From positions 1,511,816-1,528,096 of the forward strand of contig NW_003158724.1 in the NCBI RefSeq assembly GCF_000003605.2: a DNA stretch of 16,281 nt. Reading direction: 5' to 3'. The position numbers and the translations under genes are program-made. The notes beneath the pieces are model-generated. The model made no database searches. It had not been told where the DNA came from and saw nothing but the letters and a program-made list of their open reading frames with translations. Source of the stretch: Saccoglossus kowalevskii. Lineage: Eukaryota > Hemichordata > Enteropneusta > Harrimaniidae. Positions within the stretch are counted from its first letter, which is position 1, and each line of letters opens with the position of its first letter. This document shows, piece by piece, positions 1-7,091 of the stretch.

Positions 1-183
1 TGAAAGCCAAGCCATTGGTGACTGGTGAAGGTTTAGTAGAAGCCCAGTCATGGGAGACTGGTGAAAAGTTAACGGAAGCCCAGTCATGGGAGACTGGTGA
101 AAAGTTAACGGAAGCCCAGTCATAGTGGACTGGTGTAGGGTTGACAAAAGCCCAGTCATGAGAGACTGGTGAAAGTTTAGCGA
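1..183. repeat. 36-bp minisatellite, five tandem units
   Basis: Five head-to-tail units start at 4, 40, 76, 112 and 148. Each is exactly 36 bp, with the core cccagtcatgggagactggt. Units 2 and 3 are identical and the others differ by substitutions only. The array is cut by the left edge of the window, so its true length is unknown. A fixed 36-bp register (12 codons) without indels contrasts with the next array, whose units vary in length. Confidence 0.9.
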
Positions 184-306
184 AAACTTTAGTAATGTAC
201 AGTTTGCTATCATCATAAAAAAATTTGAACTTTGATTGATTTTTGTTAATTTGCTTGCCTGTAAATTTGCATCCTCTAATAACTGGTCGCTATGTAAACA
301 ACATGT
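1..306 (-). other. Open frame over the 36-bp repeats (possible repeat-domain exon)
   Basis: On the minus strand one frame is open from just after a TGA at 309-307 to the left edge, about 102 codons, without an ATG. Across the repeats it reads as a 12-residue unit, SPVSHDWASVNF, with diverged copies such as TPVHYDWA and SPVTNGLA. The plus strand has a rival frame reading AQSWETGEKLTE per unit, which stops at TAG 123-125 and again in the fifth unit (TGA). I recognise neither. Either could be the end of a repeat-containing protein running off the window, or the openness could be a by-product of a 36-bp satellite. A second minus-strand frame is also open over the array, which weakens the case. 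Confidence 0.2.
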
Positions 307-667
307 TCATGTTTTTTGTGAGGCTCTCACATGTACCGTTATAGCAACATTGCAGAAATACAATGTGTTTCAAGTCAAAGGTCATCAATGGCATCTCAAG
401 TAATGAGAGTATAAGATGCCAAGGAATGTAATACCAGGTATCACAGAACAGTATCTGACTTTAGTTACACAGAGCTTATTGTTAAACCAACAATGTAATG
501 CATGCATGAACATAACTTACAGATCTACTAACACATACATATTGTGTACAAGTATACTTCAAAACCATATATTCTCATTGCATGACATTTATTTTTACTA
601 TTTTGAGCATACTTATGAACTATCAATATAACCTTTGGAAAATATTCCTACAATTAGACATACCGTA
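184..667. other. AT-rich spacer, no gene seen
   Basis: This stretch separates the two minisatellites. A 71-codon plus-strand open frame at 416-631 has a composition typical of AT-rich noncoding DNA, and no splice context or motif supports it. Confidence 0.5.
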
Positions 668-1590
668 GATTGCAGATATTGTCAAAAAATGAACTAATTC
701 GACAGAGGTCTCTTCAAGATTGCAGATATTGTTACAAAGTGAACTAATACGAAAGAGGTCTCCGCAGGATTGCAGATATTGTCACAAAATGAACTAATTT
801 GAAAGAGTCTCCGCAGGATTGCAGATATTGTCACAAAATGAACTAATTCGAAAGAGGTCTCCTCAAGATTGCAGATATTGTCACAAAGTGAACTAATACG
901 AAAGAGGTCTCCGCAGGATTGCAGATATTGTCACAAAATGAACTAATTCGAAAGAGGTCTCCTCAGGATTGCAGATATTGTCACAAAATGAACTAATTTG
1001 AAAGAGTCTCTGCAGGATTGAAGATATTGTCACAAAATGAACTAATTCGAAAGAGGTCTCCTCAGGATTGCTGATATTAACACAATATGAAATTGGTTTC
1101 CCTAGGATTGCAGATATTGTCACAAAATGAACTAATTTGAAAGAGGTCTCCTCAGGATTGCAGATATTAACACAATATGAAATTGGTTTCCCTAGGATTG
1201 CAGATATTGTCACAAAATGAACTAATTTGAAAGAGGTCTCCCCAGGATTGCAGATATTGTCACAAAATTAACTAATTTGAAAGAGGTCTCCTCAGGATTG
1301 AAGATATTGTCAAAAAATGAACTAATACGAAAGAGATCTCCGCAGGATTGCAGATATTAACACAATATGAAATTGGTTTCCCTAGGATTGCAGATATTGT
1401 CACAAAATGAACTAATTTGAAAGAGGTCTCCCCAGGATTGCAGATATTGTCACAAAATGAACTAATTTGAATGAGGTTTCCCCAGGATTGCACATATTGT
1501 CACAAAATGAACTACTGTAATTCGAAAGAGGTCTCCTCAAGATTGCAGATATTGTCAAAAAATGAACTAAATGAAAAGAGGTTTTCCATA
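668..1590. repeat. ~50-bp minisatellite, about nineteen units, with a 40-bp variant
   Basis: Units begin with gattgcagatattgtcacaa and run through aatgaactaattcgaaagag to a ctcctcag-like end. Most are 50 bp. Some are 49 bp (one G lost from gaggtct), one near 1491 is about 55 bp with a small insertion, and at least three (near 1070, 1162 and 1347) are a 40-bp type with the core gatattaacacaatatgaaa. The 40-bp type is always flanked by 50-bp units. Minus-strand open frames here (893-1213 and 1272-1493) are by-products of the repeat period. Confidence 0.92.
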
Positions 1591-1815
1591 GTCTTATAAA
1601 AATTAAAGTAGCAGATGTAAGTGAAAGTCAAAAATACAAGTTATGACCAAAAATCGCAAAATTTAAACTTGAAGAAACAACCCAATGTGTTAGCACAACA
1701 CATTTCAAAATAATCTGATTAATAGTTTTGAAGAAGTCAAAAAAGAAGTTGACGGATGGTCGGACAGACAGTCTGACTGACAAAGATTAAAGTATCTCAA
1801 CAGTAGAGCTTAATG
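1591..1815. mobile_element. Possible flank of a non-autonomous transposon next to the minisatellite
   Basis: Directly after the array comes a single-copy-looking stretch that includes gaagttgacggatggtcgga followed by gtctgactgacaaagattaa. Sequences of this style (a gttgacgga-rich segment, then a gacaaa..attaaa segment) are common dispersed repeats in mollusc and other marine invertebrate genomes. Tandem minisatellite plus conserved flank is also the layout of pearl/Helentron-type non-autonomous elements. No terminal hairpin, target site or transposase was identified, so this is a resemblance only. Confidence 0.3.
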
Positions 1816-3549
1816 TAATAAAATAAGTCAATATAAGACAACTTGTTGTAGCAGATGTCTAAAATAGCTGCCTGTTCATAAATACTAAATAATAAATGTG
1901 AATTGCACAAATGTACTGATATATATTTGTGTCCCAGCAACAAGATCAGGCAACTTTAATTAGCATTTGAATTCAATATAGACTATCAAGTGACATCAGT
2001 GTGGCATGCCCACCCCAAGAACTTTAGACAACAAAATGGTCATAGGTATAACAATAGAAATTTATTTACATATTGATAGGTAAATTATTTTGGAACAATA
2101 GTCTTCATCAGCATGAGAAAGATTTCTATTGTTTTCTTGAAAGTTTGAGTAAAATAATACTACGGTATCAGAACAACAAATCTCAACACTCATATAATAG
2201 TCTGTTTGAGTTGCCATGTCTGGTTACTATGGCTACTATCTAAATAATACAACTAACAGGACCTGAAAATCACTTCCTGAAGGCAACCAATGACAAAACC
2301 AAAAACCTCTAAACATTCATTAGATTAATTGAAATTGCGAGGGAAACGTTAGACTGTTTTAAAGGGCACAGAAACAGATAGGTTAGGAACCCAAAGCCTC
2401 CTTGAATTATGAACTCTGGAACTATAAAACATATTAGTATCTATCTTCTTTAATGTGGTGTCATTTGCTACATTTACACTGCAGCATTTTATTGGAGCCC
2501 ATCGGCTCGAGCCAGCAAAAATTGCTGTGTATATGCAAACGGTTTCAATAAACCCTCTGGGTTGAACTCTGATAGGGTTGAGCCCCGTCATGGCTATAGG
2601 CATCAGGGCCCAACTATCGGAGCCGAAATCACGCCCTCAAGTAACCTCTCATTTCAATTATGGCAGAGACAACACCGTTTGTAATTTCATATTATTCACA
2701 TTTCTAGCTTGACGAAGAAGTTCCTTTCGACTCTGATTGAACTGAATTGAACTCTGGCAGATCTCGGCTCTTGTTCAGCCCCTGACCGTGTAAACGCATT
2801 GAAGATAATCTCCTGTTAATCGATGAGAGGAGAAGTAGTTCTGTGTAAACGTAGCAATTATCAATAGAACTACATCAAATATACCTATATATACTCTAAT
2901 TTAGAATCAGCATTCTTATAGTTCATTGCCAAAAAATATTAGCTGCAATACTGTACATGCACATTGGCAGTATCCCATCTAAGTCTTATTTCCGTATAAT
3001 TTTCACTATGTAAACCCTGAGAAACATTTCTTTTAATATCATGAAATGCATACACAATATTTTCTCTAATAGAAGCATAGAAGAAGTGCACATAAACCAA
3101 AAATTGCATTTCTTGTATGCTGAATTTTTAAAATACTTACTTTGACCATAAACACACCTCTGTCATTTACAGAAATGCGTATGCTACAAATGAAGCAAAT
3201 ATGGTATTTTATATGCATGTCAAAAGTTCTATAAAATCAGAGGATATGAATATTGGTGTTTCACATACATATATGTGTTGCTACAGAAGGTGTGCTTCTT
3301 AACAAGTGACGAATATTATTGTATCCCTTATCAAAAGCAATTACTAAAACGTGGCAGTGATGTAGATGAGAAATCCTAGCAATAGGTTTAAATCGTTGTT
3401 ATGTTGGATGGTATAGTCTAGTATAAGTAAAATATGTTAGAGATATACTAAATAAGGGTAGTAGAAACAAGAATGTCAATCATTATGTAATAAAAATCTG
3501 CCAAAACATGTGAAAAAAACATTCAATATTGTTGCTAGCCATTGATAGT
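1816..3549. other. Intergenic or intronic AT-rich DNA, no supported gene
   Basis: I see no convincing exon, RNA gene or array. A somewhat GC-richer patch at about 2440-2660 holds an 84-codon minus-strand open frame (2349-2603) that resembles nothing I know and lacks clear splice sites. It could be a fragment of an old repeat. Confidence 0.4.
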
Positions 3550-3640
3550 AAACTTTAACCTTGTTAAAACGAACTCTTTGGGAGACATACTATTTGTTTG
3601 TTATAATGAAGCACTCAATACGTTTATAATGAGTGAGTGA
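3550..3640. repeat. Fragment resembling a dispersed 'ttgttaaaacgaactctttg' repeat
   Basis: The stretch aaccttgttaaaacgaactc followed by tttgttataatgaagcac resembles a repeat end widespread in invertebrate genomes, in which a gttataacgaa-type sequence is reiterated. Here the gttataa-like words recur at about 3600 and 3625. No complete element or partner terminus is visible. Confidence 0.35.
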
Positions 3641-4129
3641 TATGACATGTGTTAATGATCGTTAGTATATATATTTATTCCAATTAGAATAAATGCTCCT
3701 TATCTATTCAAATAATCAATGTAGTTTTGAAAACTTTTTTGTTTAAATATAACCACATAATAATGACCAGATCCTACCAAATTTTAGTTTAGACACAATT
3801 ACATGGGCAAAGTGACCATACACAAGGCTGATGACACCTAAAATGCGATGTGAAAAATAAGGGTGTTGTGTCGTGTGATAGGGGCTGTAGAAAATTATGA
3901 TGCACAATGCACACTACTTCTAGAAATCAGTGAGAGGCCATCAGAGATATGCTTAGCCTCTCAAGTTGGCCTTGTATTTGACATTTCATCCAGAACCCCG
4001 AGCAAGTTGTCATCTTGTACCATAACCCTTAAATTCACTTGACAAAACTAGATTCCAATAGATGGAAACCTACACTTAATAAATAAAGCCAGCAATAATA
4101 TTAACTTTAGTCTTCAATCTGATTAAATA
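3641..4129. other. AT-rich spacer, nothing supported
   Basis: No open frame with coding-like composition or splice context is visible on either strand. A mildly GC-richer patch at 3880-4020 has only very short open frames. Confidence 0.4.
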
Positions 4130-4309
4130 TTTTTTTTTTTAATTTAATTTTTTTTTTATTATAATTTAATTTTTCAGCAGTTTATTTTTGTTAAGTTTTG
4201 ATAATCACAAAAAACCCAAAACTAGTTAAAATAAAACTAGGATGTGCATAATAAAAAACAGCAACAAATATTTAAAATAAATATTTAAATAAATAAACAA
4301 ACAAACAAA

Positions 4310-4356
<47 letters not shown>

Positions 4357-4360
4357 ATAC
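4130..4360. repeat. Simple-repeat block: poly-T tracts then an AAAT microsatellite
   Basis: Long T runs at about 4130-4160 are followed by an A-rich segment. From about 4260 to 4358 there is a nearly perfect (AAAT)n microsatellite, slightly interrupted by AAAC units near 4295-4307. Confidence 0.92.
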
Positions 4361-5539
4361 AAACTGAACAATACATTAGATTTGAATCAGATTATGATTT
4401 TTTTTTTGTCCCAAACAAATGTTTTTACCAAGAATGCTGTATTTCTAAATTATTATCAAGGTTATGTTTTGGAAACTAATAAGCAGGTTTTTGTGGACAG
4501 CCAGGAATGTAAGACTAATCAATGTTTATACTTTTGTGCAGTAGTGAAGTGCGTATGACTACAACTTTGATATAATGACATCAAGTCCCATCCTACCTTA
4601 AACAAAAAATCGATTCTGGATTTTTTCACTTGAAACATGTCAATTTATACTCACAATTTGACACAGAGAGTTGTTTGAGAGCAAACAACTTGGGGATAAA
4701 AGGCAGACATCAATCACGACTACATTAGGTACATTAAACATGAAGCATGATATGCTAACTACTTGTTGACTTGCTCTGTTCAAATGTATTGGGCCATGGA
4801 AATAGAGTTACAACACGTTTCTATTCAACATTGCAACTAAACCCTCACTTTATTAGAAGAACACACATGGTGTGGGCCAATGTTCTCAATCAACCACACA
4901 ATACTTCATTTATTTGAACTCAACAATCCCTATTCCTTTAAAGAGTACTGGCTTGAATCCAGATTTGTATTCAAATCATTTTTCATCAGGCTTTATGACA
5001 GCCATTCTAGTTTAATAAAAATGATGTTGTAAATTTTATGACTCCTTCCACTTCAATTCTATTTGGTTTTATCAACAATAAATAACCACAATAACAAATA
5101 GACTGCAATTCTAAAGTTTTATATCAATGAATTTGGATGCTAGAAAATTGGGACAAGAGAACAATGTTGCATGTTGGGAAATAGTCAAGCACAAGTTAGT
5201 ACAGCATGCAGCATATACCATATGGGACAGTGCTGGTGAATAATTAGTATTTTAACAATGTTTCAAACCAAGCCAAAAATTCCCTTACATTAATTACTAA
5301 GACCACTAACCTACCACCACAAAACAAATAAAAAAACAATTGACTTATGAAATTAACAAAGGCATTCCTAAGGTGAACTATTACGCAATACTATATACTA
5401 CATCAAGTCATTTATGACAGATACATGGTATCCCATTCATGTGATTTTTTTCATTATTACTGGTACATGTATTATTATTAATATTGATTATTTACTAGCA
5501 ATCTTTCTATGATAGTCGAAATGAAATAACAATTATGAA
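4361..5539. other. AT-rich spacer, no gene seen
   Basis: More than 1 kb without an open frame of note, repeat array or RNA gene that I can recognise. It may hold the introns or 3' UTR of the putative minus-strand gene that starts near 6174. Confidence 0.4.
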
Positions 5540-6168
5540 TTAACACAAATAAAAAAAATAAACAATGGTGTCACAAAATACATGGGTACAATCCCAGGTA
5601 TGACAAAGTTCCTCTAAAAGTATTTGGAACTGTTCCAATACATTGCGATATACGAGAAGCTTTGCCCGTACAGTCCAAAAGTAAACACGATCTGCTGTCA
5701 ATATCACATACACGCACGCCCACAAATAAACGCTAGCGACGGACTGCAATCGGGGTTTAATGATCGACTGGCTAGTCATAATTGCGGGTATAGACGCAGC
5801 ATTGGTCAATGTCATCATTAACGCCATCTGGTAAGAACGGAATATTATAAGACGTGGTCAAATGCTTGCCCGATTCTCGACAACAACATTGAAAAGCATG
5901 CATGGCCAGCGTCGCTGTGCATAGCGACATGATTTCGTTGATAGGTGGGTTGTTGCGGGCAAATTGTCACACTTTTCACTCATACCAGCATTAATATCAA
6001 GGATTAATAGCAAATAAAATAACTTGATATAACAATAATTTACCTACCTGCAACAATTTCCACCTGTAACTACAATACAAACATGTTTTTCGGAAAATTT
6101 CCGCTACTACTTCTCGGATTGTAGTTTCCAATGCTCTGACCCCGGAAGTGCTTACCTTCGGGATTCCC
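5540..6168 (-). CDS. Candidate two-exon minus-strand gene fragment, function unknown
   Basis: A minus-strand open frame of 95 codons (5827-5540, TAA stop) follows a convincing acceptor, ttccgttcttaccag, with ATG as the first exon codon. Upstream at 6048/6047 is a strong donor, CAG|GTAGGTAA. Joining the two over a 220-bp intron keeps one frame open back to about 6168, adding some 40 codons that include IREVVAEIFRKT. The downstream exon carries one moderately hydrophobic segment (around SVYLWACVYVILTADRVYFW, residues 30-50 of the exon), possibly membrane-spanning. I do not recognise the protein. No start ATG is visible in the upstream part, and a rival splice (donor at 6155) uses another frame, so the reading frame is unsure. 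Position suggests a gene divergent from the RBM43-like gene. Confidence 0.28.
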
Positions 6169-6180
6169 TGTCATGCAAAT
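6142..6180. promoter_or_regulatory. ETS-type site and octamer near the divergent start
   Basis: CCGGAAGTG (6142-6150) matches the ETS/GABP core. ATGCAAAT (6173-6180) is an exact POU-domain octamer. They lie about 25 bp apart at the presumed 5' end of the minus-strand gene, in a patch that is GC-richer than its surroundings. Both motifs are short and binding is inferred. Confidence 0.35.
6156..6174 (-). other. Possible first coding exon of a divergent minus-strand gene
   Basis: On the minus strand, an ATG at 6174-6172 opens six codons (MTGNPE) that end at a very good donor, GAAG|GTAAGC, in phase 1. It competes with the longer frame that reads through this donor. Either way the splice signals point to leftward transcription from about 6200. 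The matching second exon is not certain: joining to the acceptor at 5828 gives a further 18 codons (DGVNDDIDQCCVYTRNYD) before a TAG. Confidence 0.25.
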
Positions 6181-6818
6181 GATCCCGAGATTTGCCGAAG
6201 TAACCACTCGTACGTCCTACAGCAAAGCTTCAATATTGAGCAGGTGATCAAGTTTTAAAATAATTGGAATTCAAATTTTACAGGCAAAAAAAAAAACAAT
6301 TTATATATTAAAAATGAAAAAAATACCCACACATGGAGGAATGCAAAAAACACATAATTTTTACATTTCTTCTACCGTGAAGTATGCAATAGACTTTTTT
6401 GCGCTTGAAAATGAACAGACAAACAAACAAAAACAACATTTTCAGATAAATCACGTAAAATTATGTTCACCATTCAGTTTCTTGTCGTGGCGCTGTCCAT
6501 GTCGGAAATCGGAGCATAATGCTAGTATTTGAGAATTGTCGGTTGGGGGCCAAATAATACCACTGAGTAAGATGGGAATACTACGTGAAATACATATGCG
6601 TACTCGGGACACATTACTAGAGGGCGCTTATACACTAGTCGTTGACTAGTGGAATAAGTACTGAAGTAAGACTAGTGGTGGAGACTTTATCGTGTTTCGC
6701 AGCTCCCTTTCAACACCTGTCGAAGTCGTGCAGTGTAGTAATGGTCATCAGGTCATTTAATATGCTTCAGACACTTCCGCCCCTGAACCTTGGCCAGAGT
6801 CCAGGTTAAACGACTACA
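6175..6818. promoter_or_regulatory. Intergenic region between two divergent gene starts
   Basis: About 740 bp separate the possible minus-strand start (6174) from the RBM43-like ATG (6915). The region holds the octamer and an ETS-type site at its left end, a CTCF-like match at 6614-6627 and a second ETS-type site at 6772-6779 (cacttccg, on the minus strand CGGAAGTG). A 72-codon open frame at 6314-6532 is AT-rich and looks accidental. A shared or insulated bidirectional promoter is an inference from this layout. Confidence 0.35.
6614..6627 (+). promoter_or_regulatory. CTCF-like motif
   Basis: TTACTAGAGGGCGC matches 12 of 14 positions of the usual CTCF core CCASYAGRGGGCRC, differing only in the first two bases. 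CTCF is conserved across bilaterian animals. It lies between two divergent gene starts, where insulator sites are common. A single motif match is weak evidence. Confidence 0.3.
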
Positions 6819-6826
6819 TATAAATA
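6819..6826 (+). promoter_or_regulatory. TATA box of the RBM43-like gene
   Basis: TATAAATA lies 89 bp upstream of the predicted ATG, which would place transcription start near 6850 and give a 5' UTR of about 65 bases. An ETS-like gaggaagta follows at 6838-6846 and an inverted ETS core precedes it at 6772-6779. Confidence 0.45.
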
Positions 6827-6914
6827 ATTTGTCAAACGAGGAAGTAGCGTATCATAAAAAATCACCTATATATTCTAGAGACGTTATTTACTCCGTCACA
6901 CCCTCCGTACCACT

Positions 6915-7091
6915 ATGTCAGGCTTAAGCAGTATCCTGGTGTCCGGTATTCCGTCCTCGGCTAAACGGACCAGCTGGAAATTCACTTCCAGAAGCGAAAG
7001 TATGGCGGAGGCGACGTGTCAAGCTTGATCTATCCTCTGAGAGAAACAGTGAATTCCGACTGTGCTGTGATCACGTTTGAGAAGCAAGAAG
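6915..7091 (+). CDS. Exon 1 of the RBM43-like gene, with an apparent 1-base deletion
   Basis: The ATG frame reads SGLSSILVSGIPSSAK to about 6965 and would then run to TGA at 7023. The continuation of the RRM, DQLEIHFQKRKYGGGDV, is in another frame from 6968, where a TAA (6962-6964) blocks reading from upstream. One extra A in the AAAC at 6963-6966 would give SSAK-T-DQLEIHF and make the total CDS divisible by three. The exon ends GAAG|GTACTT, phase 1. Sequencing or assembly error, a polymorphism, or genuine pseudogenisation would all fit; the intact downstream exons favour an error or a recent event. Confidence 0.65.

Noticed and set aside
893-1493. Minus-strand open frames with a repeating YCVNICNPEETSF-like product
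   Set aside because: They follow the 50/40-bp minisatellite period, shift frame with unit-length changes, and have no splice or promoter context.
668-1590. CRISPR-like regular repeats
   Set aside because: Units are contiguous and diverged with no unique spacers, and the window is eukaryotic.
2349-2603. 84-codon minus-strand frame
   Set aside because: No recognisable motif, no splice signals, and AT-rich flanks on both sides.
6960-6975. Programmed -1 ribosomal frameshift to explain the break in exon 1
   Set aside because: A -1 slip at AAA would give the right frame, but the site is not a canonical X-XXY-YYZ heptamer and no structure is evident just downstream. A missing base is simpler.
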